Assembly (NCBI RefSeq): GCF_025370935.1
Contig: NC_133498.1
Coordinates: forward strand, 4,489,652 to 4,553,651
Source: Choristoneura fumiferana
Lineage: Eukaryota; Arthropoda; Insecta; Lepidoptera; Tortricidae
Reading direction: 5' to 3'
Length of the DNA stretch: 64,000 nucleotides
Part shown: one piece after another, positions 23,799 through 34,983 of the stretch
Position numbering within the stretch: the first letter of the stretch is position 1
How the letters are laid out: every line of letters starts with the position of its first letter
Notes under the pieces: model-generated
The model's input: the letters and a program-made list of their open reading frames with translations, nothing else
The model's database searches: none
What the model was told of the DNA's origin: nothing
Position numbers and translations under genes: made by a program

Positions 23799-23926
23799 GG
23801 CTTTATGGTGAAGTAAAACATTGTGAGGAACCCTGCACAAAAATGCGAAGCAATTCAATGGAGTGTCTGAAGTTCCCAATCCGCACTGGGCCCGCGTAGG
23901 ACGTATACAGGTGGGGATAATGATGA
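23799..23926 (+). mobile_element. S1 SINE with internal deletion
   Basis: GAAGCAATTCAATGGAGTG and CCCAATCCGCACTGGGCCCG jump straight to GTATACAGGTGGGGATAATG; the middle of the body is missing. Confidence 0.65.
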
Positions 23927-24221
23927 TCAAAAATGTTTTTGTAAGACGAATGCGTTGCTAATAATCCTACATAATACTCTCTAAAACTCAATCGTGACTT
24001 TCGCGCAACAAATATCCAACCCACCAATATATAATTTGGTGTTATTATGTCAGTGTCTCTTATGACATAAGACATAACACTTCCGAATGCAGAATTATGT
24101 AAATCTCAGTTCCGTAAACAAGAACAATAATACAACTTTAAGTCGTGTTTCAAATACGATTATAATTCATAACAATTAGGTCAAGATAATTTATGTGTTT
24201 TTAAATATGTCCATTAGGCTG

Positions 24222-24365
24222 AGTTTCCACCACAGATGTGCGACTAATGTCTTTTTCATGCACCAATAGAAACGTTTCATTTACCTCGCCTCGATCAGCG
24301 CATCTCTAGTGGAAACAGCTCGGGGGAGGAAAGGCAAATTAAGCGTTTCTATTGGTTTATGACAT
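24222..24365. mobile_element. MITE, GCGTTTCCACC family
   Basis: GAGTTTCCACCACAGATGTG opens. CATCTCTAGTGGAAACAGCT and a GGAAAGGCAAATTAAGCG segment follow. Confidence 0.6.
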
Positions 24366-24516
24366 TATGACCAGAGATTATAAATTTATGATTTTGTTTT
24401 AATGCTAAATTACAATTATTAAACTATCTGTCAACGACGCAAATTTACTTTGATCTGGTTGTCAGTTTGATTTTATGAAGTTTTCTATATATTTTTTTAA
24501 TTTTTCACTATAACTA

Positions 24517-24757
24517 TACGGCCGTTTACCTTTACTTGCCCGAATTTCACTTGCCATACCAACGTTTGCCATAAAATATATAGAACCGTGCTGTTTTCAG
24601 GTTTTTTTAAAATGTCATCATACAGAACGCAGTAGGTTAGGTTAAGTTAGTTTAATATCAACTCTGAAGAAATTACTATTGCAGAAATAAATTACTTTAA
24701 AACGATACATTCGGGCATATGAAATTCGGGCAAACGATAGAGAATCCTATACGGCAC
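24517..24757. mobile_element. Short inverted-repeat element (TTGCCCGAATTTCA ends)
   Basis: TTGCCCGAATTTCA near 24537 is complemented by TGAAATTCGGGCAA near 24720, and the outer ACGGC / GCCGT also pair. A fragment of the right end is at 2400-2430. Confidence 0.55.
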
Positions 24758-25167
24758 TTTCGATGCGCGAGTCCAATTTACACTTAGTAAGTTTTTGACA
24801 TTTGTTCTGTCTGTGTTGAGAGTTGAAGTGGATGATAACACGCACATCTACATGAAGTACTGATTGCACAAAAGTAGAATGAACTAAATGAACGAATGAA
24901 TGTCAAAATCCCGCTGTCATGTTCTTGTGTGCGTGACCTCAACTCTGGCGGCACTATCTGTATCTGTCGTACGTGAAAACGGGGTACTGACATTCAGTGC
25001 ACGGCCACGGCACGTAACCGCGTATCTAGCATTTTGAACAATTACAACAATTTGTACGTTTTGTCGTAATTCAGTAATTGTATATTATTACGCGATGGAC
25101 GTGAAAGTAATGCGGTAGCGTCAGCAGAATAATGCTTTTATATTGATATAATTTTATATTTATATAC

Positions 25168-25405
25168 TAGGGTTTACCACCGGCTTCACACGCGTAAATA
25201 ATTAGATACAGCAGTTAAATTGAAATTCCGGGATTTCAAAAAATTCCCGTGGGAATTCCCAAAATTACAATGTCATTTTCATTGACGTTACATTGAAAAC
25301 AACCGTCTCAAATTTCAGAACTAAGCCCAGCGGTTGTTATTTCGAGATTTTATCCCTATCCCGTGGTAATATCGGGATTTAAAGTACCCTATGTGTTAAC
25401 TATTG
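25168..25405 (+). repeat. R1t-related repeat
   Basis: GGGTTTACCACCGGCTTCAC, TTCCCGTGGGAATTCCC, TTATCCCTATCCCGTGG, TAAAGTACCCTATGTG. Confidence 0.6.
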
Positions 25406-25407
25406 CA

Positions 25408-25640
25408 GATCCTGCTGCAGCTAATCCTGCCGTGTAGCAGCAGTGCTTGCACTGTTGTGTTTCGGCGTGGAGACTAAGACAGCCGGTGAAATTACTGGCA
25501 CTTGAGGTATCCCATCTTAGGCCTCCAGGTTGGCAACGCATCTGCAATCCCCCTGATGTTGCAGGTGTCTATGGGCGGTGGTGATTTCTTACCATCAGGA
25601 GACCCTCTTGCTCATTTGCCATCCAGTTGAATAACAAAAA
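25408..25640 (+). mobile_element. LINE 3'-end repeat (family L3), 5'-truncated
   Basis: GCTAATCCTGCCGTGTAGCA, CGGCGTGGAGACTAAGACAG, GGTATCCCATCTTAGGCCTC, TTACCATCAGGAGACCC and an A-rich end. The family is explained at 37905-38378. Confidence 0.75.
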
Positions 25641-27471
25641 GTATATCTATAAACTCGTGATTTGTACTTGTCAGTTGCGCTTCACTAATTTAGTATAGAC
25701 ATGACGTGTGGGTCAACTTACTGTATGTTATTCTGTCCCGTGACTCAAGAGACATCTTAATACACTTTGTTAGAAAAATGTTTGCAATTACTATTGTTTG
25801 TTTGTTTGTTTATACTCTTTATTGTACAAAAAGGAAAAACGAAAAGGTTACAGAAAAAAATGAAGTCTACAGTACAAAAACGGGCTTATCCCTGAAAGGA
25901 TCTCTGAAAGTCAACCTTTGAGTGGAAAAGAAGAGCAATAATAAAAAAAGATCGGCAAATAGAGCAAAACATTTGAATAAATATAAATGCAAATGCATAC
26001 TATTATATTATCATCCTAGCTTATGCCATGAAAAACTGTCACCACTCCCAACTTTTAGTGAATTTGTACCCCATAAAATAAAAAATAATAAGTAACTCAA
26101 GTGACGTTACCATGACAATAAGCTACACTTATTAGTTGTTTGAGCCAAGTATAGATAGCAAAAAGTACAGTCAGCAAAAAGGTTTCTATGAAAAAAGTTT
26201 TTTAAGCTATATAATATTTTATTTGTCGTTTCTTTGCTATCGCTACAGTCCACTTAGCAGTCATTGCATAACGGTAAACGTACCGCACTATTGTTAGACA
26301 AGGGCCAGAAACGTTACATTACACGCGGCTTGTCCCGCAGTTTAATTTCTAAATACGTCAAAAAGTCTTCCAATAAGCACTTAAAATCTTTAGATAAATT
26401 TAATGTATTGAATCAACAGTAATTATGCCTATATTGAATGTTCAAAACTGACGAGGAATAAAAAATATCTATAATAATAATTAAGCTATAAAATATCTAT
26501 TAAAATATCTATATATAATATAAAAATATCAATGTACTTAAATGCTTACGTAATGCACTTTAACATTGACAAATAAATTATTTTTCTTCTTTAAATATAT
26601 AAAAATATCTTTTAAAATGTGTATTATATAACGTAATTAATCTTCAACTGTCACCCTCAGAGACTTCTATTATCACTACCAAAATCATCTTCATTCATTC
26701 GATCATTTTAGATGGTTACTAACATAGATTTTTTTCAAACTTTTCTTATGGTTTCTATAAGTGCTACTTTCATACCACAAGATTTTAGGACTTCTGAACA
26801 TACCCTATATGATTAAGGGTTATGGCAACTTGTACGGAAAAACCTATTTTAGCCCCCAACGCTGAAAGGGGGATGTATGTTTGACGCCAATGTAATGACC
26901 GATTTCGATGTGGTTTGGATCAACAGACAGACTGACAGATAGACAGACTGAAGACAAAGTGATCTTTTATAAAGAAGGGTTCAGTTTTTTTCGTTTAGAG
27001 GTACAAAACCCTTAAATAATACCACCCTTTAAGAAATATCTCTGAAACATTATTTCATATTTATTTATTTACTTTTGATGTATTGTTTCGGTAAATTTAA
27101 AAATTTTGGTCCAATTATCTGTCCATTGTAGTGTCTACTCTTGTCTCTGAAGTTTATGAACTCGACTGTGTACATCCCGTATATCAGTTGCTATCTGTTA
27201 TTTTCATATATTTTGTGTACAATAAAGAGTTATACAATACACTACAATCATTCACTACATTAAGCAAGTATACTTGTCTCTCTCTAATCCCCGAACGACT
27301 CCGAGCGAACGTTGCGAATCGAAAGTGAGTGTATGACATCATGCACCCGGATACATGCGCAGGCGCTCACTTCAATGCAGTTGGGTGGCCTGTTGGCTAA
27401 TCCTGCCGCTAAGCAGCAGTGTACGAGAAAGGGGTTCTTATCGGCTCGCATAACTGTTAAAAACCATAATA

Positions 27472-27472
<1 letters not shown>

Positions 27473-27525
<53 letters not shown>
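27473..27525 (+). repeat. (TG)n microsatellite
   Basis: About 53 bases of pure TG, directly abutting the foldback element at 27526. Confidence 0.95.
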
Positions 27526-27526
<1 letters not shown>

Positions 27527-28052
27527 ACCCGCGACCTTACGATAGCTAGGCTTATGCAAAATATGCGTGTTCATGCAGTTCCTCCACTTCCACACTGTAA
27601 GAACACACACAAATCACACAAACCCATCTATCACCACCACCACACTACACTGACGCGTTTCGAACTCAACCAGAGCTCATCTTCAGAGTGACATAACCGT
27701 ACACCATGCTACCAGATGTTATAACCAGAGCTCATCTTCAGAGTGACATAACCGTACACCATGCTACCAGTTGTTATAACCAGATCTCATCTTCAGAGTG
27801 ACATAACAGTACACCATGCTACCAGTTGTTAGTCTAACAACTCGGTTGAGTTCGAAACGCGTCAGTGTAGTGTGGTGGTGGTGATAGATGGGTTTGTGTG
27901 ATTTGTGTGTGTTCTTACAGTGTGGAGGTGGAGGAACTGCATGAACACGCATATTTTTCATAAGCCTAGCTATCGTAAGATCGCGGGTGAGCAAGGAAAT
28001 TCTTTTAGTTCATTGATATGGACCTCCGCAAAGTAACGCCTGATTCAATAAA
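27526..28052. mobile_element. Foldback element with three 55-bp tandem units in its loop
   Basis: Left arm 27526-27668 (CACCCGCGACCTTACGATAG ... CGAACTC) and right arm about 27837-27990 are inverted copies. Between them, 27669-27833 is three head-to-tail 55-base units beginning ACCAGAGCTCATCTTCAGAG. The right side continues to the family end GCAAAGTAACGCCTGATTCA. The left end is cut off by the TG microsatellite. Confidence 0.8.
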
Positions 28053-28067
28053 TTGCTTTATTTAATA

Positions 28068-28285
28068 CTAGCCGTAACCCGCGACTCCGTCCGCGTTAAT
28101 TTCGGTTTTCACTATTCCGCGGGAACTATGCAATTTTCCGGGATAAAAGCTATCCTATGTCCTTCTCCGGGACTCAAACTATCTGTATACCGAATTTAAT
28201 CTAAATCGGTTCAGCGGTTTAGACATGATGAAGTAACAAACAAACAAACAAACAGGCTTACAAACTTTCGCATTTATTATATTTG
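28068..28285 (+). repeat. R1t-related repeat
   Basis: CTAGCCGTAACCCGCGACTC, GATAAAAGCTATCCTATGTC, GGGACTCAAACTATCTGTAT, (CAAA)n and CTTTCGCATTTATTATATT. Confidence 0.65.
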
Positions 28286-28359
28286 TGGGGACAAGAGTGA
28301 GGGGGATGGTAGGTACGGTGCGAACTTCGGTTTTCGAATTTCGTAGTATTTAAATTGTA

Positions 28360-28484
28360 AATGAACTAAAAGAATTTTTTTGCTCACCCGCGACCTAGCC
28401 CTAGACATAGGTCGCGGGTGAGCAAAGAAATTCTTTTAGTTCATTGATGTGGGCCTCCGCAAAGTAACGCCTGATTGAATAAAA
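28360..28484. mobile_element. Miniature hairpin derivative of the CACCCGCGACC foldback
   Basis: AATGAACTAAAAGAAT...CACCCGCGACCT and its complement pair across a 12-base loop. The normal family end CAAAGTAACGCCTGATT follows. It looks like an internally deleted form of the element at 27526. Confidence 0.75.
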
Positions 28485-28764
28485 TATTTAAATTGTATTT
28501 TTTTCAATGTATTTTAATATGTTTTATGTATAACTATTTATAATATATTTTCTATTTATTTCATGTTTGCCATAAGAATAATACTTATCATTTATTAAGC
28601 CAAGAAAACTAATAATACAGATATAAAAAGTAAACACTCTTAACTTAAGAAAAGGTTAAGCCTAGTCAAAAACAACCAGGAATTATTTATAATTTTCAAA
28701 AAAAGAGTAATGGCAAATGACCATTATAGACGACGAGGATATTATTATTATATCATTATATTAA

Positions 28765-28962
28765 GACGACCGGATGGCCAGGTGGTTATAGAATACGAAG
28801 TTTCAGGTCCCGGGTTCGAATCCCGGCCGGGGCAGATATTTGTATGAATAATACGAATGTTTGTTCTCGGGTCTTGGATGTTATCGATATGGTGTTTAAG
28901 TATGTATTTATCTATATAAGCTTCGTAGTCAGGTTCTCTTACCACTTGTCCATCCGGTCGTC
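28765..28962. mobile_element. S2 SINE with a second head in opposite orientation
   Basis: It starts as a normal + head (GACGACCGGATGGCCAGG box A; GGTCCCGGGTTCGAATCC box B) and body. It then ends at 28917-28962 in the complement of an S2 head (CTTCGTAGTCAGGTTCTCT ... CCATCCGGTCGTC). Confidence 0.75.
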
Positions 28963-30094
28963 AAATATACAGCTATTCCCATTATATTCAAAGTTATGAG
29001 TTTGGCGTAATTCATGTTTAAGTGACTATTCAATGGCGTTTTTTAGGTTCTCACGATACGTTATCGTTATGCGCGAACGCATCGCGCCGCAAACGTGACT
29101 TTCATCGGTTTACTGCGGCTAGAGTTGAACTGGATAACTATTTTTGTGGTCACGTTTAAGTAAGTACTTAAAAATATTACAAGACTGCGTGGATCCAGAG
29201 ACCGGTTTGCCTAACGTTTGTGATGCTCGCGATCGCAATCAAATGACAGATCAGATGCAGGTGGATACTCCGGCCCGCGAAGGGATTTTATCCGGCCCGC
29301 AGACGTTCCTTCGAAGTGAATAGTACCTATAGTGTATATGGCCCGCGATCATAATATAATTTCATTATTTGGCAAGTATGAAAGAGAACGGTGTAGTACT
29401 GGCCCTCCTCTAAAATTTCTGTAACTTTCTGACCCCCATGAAAAATTTATCCCACTACTGGACTAGAGTTTATTAAGTCTGAAGCGCATTATTCATTCAG
29501 GTTAGGCAAATTAAAATTTTAAAAGTAAATTGACAATCTGAGCAATGGCATTTATGCAATAGGTGACAGTTGCCCGGATACAGTGAGTCATGTTATTGAC
29601 TTTATTGCGTCGGATCTGTGCCAGATTGTATTGCGTTGCCGTACTGTTTGGAAAATACTGTGGGCATTTTTGATTGCAAATAGAAATCAATTCTATGAGT
29701 CAAATTTAAACCTTATTCACTAATATCATCATCATCATCATCATCAATCAATAGGGGTGCCCACTTTGAAAAAACATCGATGTTTTGTAAACATCGAGTA
29801 CTTTTTCTAACATTATATTATTATAAAGCTAACATTATATTATAAAAAAAAAACTGTTTATTATAAATCAGAATAACATTACAAAAATTTTATAATTACT
29901 TAGCTAATAATCTTTATACATTCTACCACTCCTTTCATTATCTGTAAGTACATACAAAACCATTCACTTTGAAAAGATGACCTGTTTTGAGATGTATATT
30001 ATTACAAATTTTAGTGGTCAAACTTGAGTTTCTGTGAAATTAACTGGTTTTCATCGATTCGATGTTTTATGAAAAAACATCGATACATCGAGTA

Positions 30095-30262
30095 TATAGA
30101 TAGCAATAGAAACACTTCATTTACCTATCCTCACACAGCACATCTCTAGTGGAAACAGCTGAGCGGAGCGAGGCGAGGTAAATGACGCGTTTCTATTAGT
30201 TCATGTAAAACACATTCCTCGCAACATATCCTAGCATATCTCTGGTGGAAACAAAGCCTTAG
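30095..30262. mobile_element. MITE, GCGTTTCCACC family
   Basis: CACATCTCTAGTGGAAACAG, GAGCGGAGCGAGGCGAGG, GACGCGTTTCTATTAGTTCA and TCTCTGGTGGAAACAAAGCC. Confidence 0.65.
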
Positions 30263-30546
30263 TGTAATGGAGCGAATCACACATTCAGGAAACGATTGTT
30301 AATTACTTCGCGATGTAGGAAACGTTTTATGAATGGAAATGAAGTTATTCATTTACCCAGTAATTACGAATACTGAAATATCGTAACAAGTTTCGTAATA
30401 TTTTACATTTACCTAAGTATAATTTTTCTTTGTAGACTTTAAAGACGGAACTGAAACTTAGTACACGATATGATTTTTGGGGATTTTTCTCATGAGAATC
30501 TAGTAAATACCTGGAATTTACCCATTTTAGCCGTTTTAGCGCGATG

Positions 30547-30552
<6 letters not shown>

Positions 30553-30585
<33 letters not shown>

Positions 30586-30634
30586 ACACATGCACACACA
30601 CGCGCACACACACACACACACGCACACACACACA
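30553..30634 (+). repeat. (CA)n microsatellite, interrupted
   Basis: About 80 bases of CA with occasional G/T changes. It creates spurious Cys/Val-rich frames on the other strand. Confidence 0.9.
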
Positions 30635-30856
30635 GACTAACAAACTTCCGCATTCATAGCATTAGTAGGATATACTGATGCTCACGTAATCAACCTCTGG
30701 TGTGACATAAACATATTTGCGTACATAATGTAAATATATTTACCTTCTTTCTTTATCGTATTTATTTTCAGCTTCTTTCCCTATGTATTTCATTCTAACC
30801 CTCATTCTAATCCAAAACGTAATTCGACATTCATATTCTTTTTTTATTTCTAACAG

Positions 30857-31426
30857 ATGCCATCGACCCACATCGAGCTCGTTACCACGAAATCCAAAGA
30901 ATGGACTATAAAAAGAAAAAAGAAAAGTATAGATTACAAAAACCAATGTTCATACAAACAGAAGTAAAGAGGCCATATTTGAAACGAATTGATAGCAATA
31001 CTACTTTAGAGGAAACGATGTTACCAAAATTTAAACCGATAACTGATGAACAAATGATAAGAATGCGTGATATATTAAAAGAAATGCCAAGTACAAAAAT
31101 AGTGCCAGTTCAAAGTACAAATACGAAAGTAAGAAAAGGCAGAGTGTTGATTGACAGTGTGACAGATCAGTCAAAAAACGTTATAATCACCGAGAAACCT
31201 CAGAAGGAGGACAGGCAGGATGAAAGAAACTGCTCTCAAGGAGGCACTTGTGAGTTTTTTTTCTACTGCTGGATGGTTGGAGGGCTACTTGATGGCTCCT
31301 GCGGTGGTCTTCTGAAAGGCTGTTGCCACAGGGTGGCCAAGGCCGGTATCCTGGGTGTACAGGACTCCAATAGTATCGATTACTCTGGAGAGGGCATCAG
31401 TTATGGCCCTGTGATTAACGACGAAA
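30857..31426 (+). CDS. Serine protease, exon 2 (basic linker and six-Cys clip-like knot)
   Basis: Residues 217-406 plus one base of 407. It begins after TTTCTAACAG and ends before GTAAGT. The first half is Lys/Arg-rich (YKKKKEKYR near 234), likely an extended linker. Cysteines at 342, 348, 354, 365, 372 and 373 with a Gly/Leu-rich core (GGLLDGSCGG, then KGCC) form a compact disulfide-knotted, clip-like module of the kind that precedes the catalytic domain in insect cascade proteases. The spacing is not that of a classical clip domain, so I call it clip-like. The exon is phase 1 at both ends: the last base A plus GC of exon 3 gives Ser, followed by the Cys-Gly that normally tethers the light chain to the catalytic domain. 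The exon length (570) is a multiple of three, so skipping it would keep the frame and remove the knot. Confidence 0.88.
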
Positions 31427-31597
31427 GTAAGTGGCATTGGAGGCTTCTTTGACAGTACCTCAAACACCACATCACAATTATTTAAATACTGTTTATGTTT
31501 ACGCCAGCGTCACCAGCTGTGGGTGGATTTTGGGAACGTGGAAGCTATTGTGTGAAGTTTATGGACCTTTTACATGAATTAACTAACTATTCAGTGT

Positions 31598-31658
31598 CGT
31601 CATCATAATATCAGCTGTAGGACTGTTGGACATAGGCCTCCCCCATAAAGTATATAGT
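31598..31658 (-). mobile_element. RTE-type LINE 3'-UTR fragment
   Basis: TCATCATAATATCAGCTGTA and GGACATAGGCCTCCCCCATA are the complement of the GGCCTATGTTCAGCAGTGG-type tail seen at 41777-41830. Confidence 0.5.
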
Positions 31659-32480
31659 CTGTCGATAAATACAAAATCAACGTTTTATAACCATTTACTT
31701 GGTTAGATAGTGGTAATAGCGACTTGTCAAGTAACTACTTGCTAGAATATCGCGTTGCATGCATAGGTTATTGCTAGTTAGGTATAGTCGACCAAGAAAG
31801 TGCTTCAGAAATAAAACAATAAGACTGATTGTCATATTGACTTGTAAGTGAAAATGGGCTTTGACGTTTCAACCGTTACAAATGACATTAAAAATTATAC
31901 TTAGCTTGGCTTCTTGTCGATGAAAATTAATTCGTCGCTATCACACGTCTCTTTTTAACTGATCTAGTTTAAAAGAGACACGGATATGTAATTAGATTTT
32001 TAGTGTCGATTTTCTAACGAAGAAGGTCCATAAATTGTCTCTAGCATAATATGCTTCAGTTTAAAAAGTTTCTTTAGCATCAAACGAGAAAGTTGTTGTT
32101 TTAGAAATCATCATTTTGTGATGTGGTGCAATATAAGGTACTGTGTCCATCCAAACACTACAAACACTAACCGAGCTCTGATGTGGTCGTCCGGCAAGAC
32201 ATAGATAGAATACATTCTAGAATGTTCCAAATTTCAGATTTTTACAGCGTGTCGTCATCAGGTACACAATTATTTCTATCACAATGTATATATATTCTTT
32301 TCTACGCTCTACTCTAACTATGTCTTGCTTTCTCACATCTTTATTAACATCATTATTTTGTAAATATATTTGGTACTAACACACTAATTTATTTACTGTT
32401 TTTTGTGTTATTTTCAGCTGCCTTATCTAGACATTGTACAAAACACTTTAATTTATCTGAGAAGTAGACTTATTAATTTA

Positions 32481-32621
32481 GGGGCTGTTGCACCACCCAT
32501 TGTTTAATTTTAACTGACGGATAAATGTGATGACGTCTCCGTCTATTCAAATAAAACAAACAGAGACGGCATCACATTTATCCGTCAGTTAAAATTAATC
32601 AATAGGTGGTGAAACAGTCCC
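32481..32621. mobile_element. 141-bp palindromic MITE (family M141), copy 1
   Basis: GGGGCTGTTGCACCACCCAT to its complement. The element is exactly 141 bases and flanked by TTA on both sides (32478-32480 and 32622-32624). It is the most diverged of five copies. Confidence 0.8.
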
Positions 32622-32919
32622 TTAATCTTCGTAAAATTACTAAATAAAATGGTGAACCATTTATTTGACTCAAACGGTCCGACTAGTTTCGATCGATTCG
32701 CGAGATTTTTTTCGTGATCTTTTATCTTCTTTTTGTATAAATCGGGGTAGTCTTGACCCATGGCATATCAAGCGGAGAGTAGTGGGTTCAAGCCCGTGCT
32801 CACATCTCTAAGTTTTTTGGAATTAATGCGCAAAACTACATCTGAAATTTACGTTCTAAAGCACGGAGAACACAGTGGACAGTTGTTCTTAACACAACCT
32901 CAATGAAGACCACGATATA

Positions 32920-33035
32920 AATTTTGGGAATTCCCAGGGGCATTTTGTAAGATCCCGGAATTTCAATTATAACTACCAGATCGAATAGCTTAAGCGTGCG
33001 AAGCCGCGGGTAAACTGTAGTATAAATATAGATGG
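32920..33035 (-). repeat. R1t-related repeat
   Basis: GGGAATTCCCAGGGGCATTT, CCCGGAATTTCAATTATAAC, GCGTGCGAAGCCGCGGGTAA on the complement strand. Confidence 0.55.
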
Positions 33036-33650
33036 ACATAATCTCAATGAATGAATGAGTAGTAAAATTTATTCAATGCTAGGTAGTCTAGGTCCCACAC
33101 TGTATTACACACGCTATGCAATTAGCTCAAGTGTAGACTCTCGTGTCAGATGTATTGTATAATATTATGTTCTTGACATTTATATAGTCATGAACATAAT
33201 ATTCTCTCATTACGATGGCATTGACTGCACTTGACAGTGGCATTTAGGGGTTATTCTATAGGTAAGTTGTCACCTATAGCGTGTGTTTTTGCTATATTGT
33301 CCCACTGCAGGGCAGGCCTCCTTTTAGAATGTGAAGACCCATTGTGGAGATCTTCCCAGGGTTTCAGAGCAAATTTAATTTAAAATGGTTAAGCGGTTTA
33401 AGTGTGAAGACGTAAGAGACAGACATACTTTCGCGCATCCAGAACAGAATCACAGTATTATCGCCGCATCCACTTGTCTATCCGGGACGCGCTTAACAAC
33501 AACTGTGTCCCTCGTACGGGCGTTTTCAGATTATCCGATCCGATGATATGTATCGGACGCCGATGCGATATCGGGGCAAGTAAAATGTATGAAATATGAT
33601 CCGATATCGGATCGGATAATCCGAAAGACAGGTACATGTTTCTTACATTG

Positions 33651-33872
33651 TCATTATCATCCCAGCCTATATACGTCCCACTGCAGGGCACAGGCCTCCC
33701 CTCAGAATGAGAGGGCTTGGGCAGTAGTTCCCACGCGGGCCCAGTGCGGATTGGGAACTTCACACACACCATTGAATTGCTTCGCAGGTTTGTGCCTCCT
33801 CACGATGTTTTCCTTCACCGTAAAGCTCGTGGTAAATTTCAAATGTAATTCCGCACATGAATTTCGAAAATT
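33651..33872 (-). mobile_element. S1 SINE, head-truncated
   Basis: CCCAGCCTATATACGTCCCA to CCGCACATGAATTTCGAAAA. The tRNA-like head is missing. Confidence 0.8.
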
Positions 33873-34189
33873 TGGAATTGGTATTGGTATCAGATTGGAG
33901 TCCCTATGTATCGTCTTAATTCGAATGAAATACTTTTTATAGATCACTTACCTCATCGCCATTGTCATCTGACAGTTATCATGTTTTTGTGCGAAATCCA
34001 CGCTTGCGCAACGGTGAAAGTGCACGCGCATATGTTGTGCATATTATTACTTTGGCGCCATTCTTAACGCGAATTCTGGAAAGTTGGAACGACGGCCTGG
34101 CCTTAACTGTCGTCTCGCTCACGCTTATAGTGTTTATAGGAGAGTAAGAGGGATGGTATGGTATTATCAATCAGAGTAGCCCTTCTAGT

Positions 34190-34430
34190 TAATTCTCATT
34201 ACCATCCACCATCTTGCTCGCTAATCCAGCCGTGAAGCAGCAGTGCTTCCACTGTTGTGTTGCGGCGTGGAGAGTAAGGCAGCCGGTGAAATTACTGGCA
34301 CTTGAGGTATCCCATCTTAGGCCTCTAGGTTGGCAACGCATCAGCAGATGTTTATGGGCGTTGGTGATCTCTTACCATCAGGAGACCCACTTGCTCGTTT
34401 TCCATCCAGTTCAATAAAAAAAAAACTCCA
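34190..34430 (+). mobile_element. LINE 3'-end repeat, family L3
   Basis: ACCATCTTGCTCGCTAATCC to TTCCATCCAGTTCAATAAAA, 5'-truncated, ending in an A-run. An internal deletion removes the GCAATACCCCTGGTGTTG part. Confidence 0.75.
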
Positions 34431-34564
34431 CGATCATCACTATTACCGATCGGCAAGTTGCAAAGTCTTTGAGTAAAGTAGACCGCTTTTTTCTTAGCTT
34501 GGCGGGGGCACTGCCGTGCCCCCAGATTTAGCATCTGTACTTTAATTCTCTTGAAAAGTTGAAA

Positions 34565-34860
34565 TCGAGCATACAATACAATGAGTCTTTATTGAATACC
34601 ACAAAATAGCAAGTAGTACAGTCGCTATCAGATATTCCGGAGCGGCCAAGGTGATAAAAAATAAAGAAACATGATCTCTATTGCCTTGAGAATAAAGAGC
34701 ATGTTCCGATGTTTTTGACCACCTCGACTGCTCCAAAATATTTGATGGCGAGTGTACAGAAAACAGAGATACAAAGAGAAATAAATCCAGGCAAGCAATA
34801 GGCGGATTATCGCTTCAGAGCGATCTATTTTTGACAACAGTAGAATGAAGTAAGGAAACA
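34565..34860. repeat. Interspersed repeat (CGCTTCAGAGCGATCTATTT)
   Basis: AATACAATGAGTCTTTATTG, CGGAGCGGCCAAGGTG, AGAGATACAAAGAGAAATAA and CGCTTCAGAGCGATCTATTT; the last part matches 5840-5995. Confidence 0.5.
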
Positions 34861-34983
34861 TTATTATCCCACTATAATATTATAAGAAGGATATAGAATA
34901 GGTTTTTATCCCGGAAAATTGCATAGCTCCCACGGCAATAAACGAATTTTTCGCAGCCGCATTCGCTGGCAAAAGCTAGTATA

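Larger units (their letters stand above)
9658..30856 (+). other. Intron 1 of the serine protease gene
   Basis: About 21.2 kb between the exon 1 donor GTGAGT and the exon 2 acceptor TTTCTAACAG. Apart from the repeats listed separately it is AT-rich with no host exon I could support. Stretches without a listed feature (for example 10180-10785, 14780-15170, 15750-16150, 16470-17080, 18660-19050, 24760-25160, 25880-27470, 28970-30090) show only decayed repeat pieces and low-complexity DNA. Confidence 0.7.

Noticed and set aside
27284..27691. Several overlapping frames on both strands with Cys-Val or Thr-His runs
   Set aside because: They cross the (TG)n microsatellite and the foldback arm.
27669..27833. 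Tandem 55-base units considered as a CRISPR-like array
   Set aside because: Units are contiguous without spacers, inside a eukaryotic foldback element.
28800..28840. tRNA-like box A and box B sequences (also at 60614, 39041 and 12730)
   Set aside because: They are heads of repeated SINE families with diverged stems, not functional tRNA genes.
30345..30653. Cys/Val-rich minus-strand frame
   Set aside because: Produced by the (CA)n microsatellite at 30553-30634.
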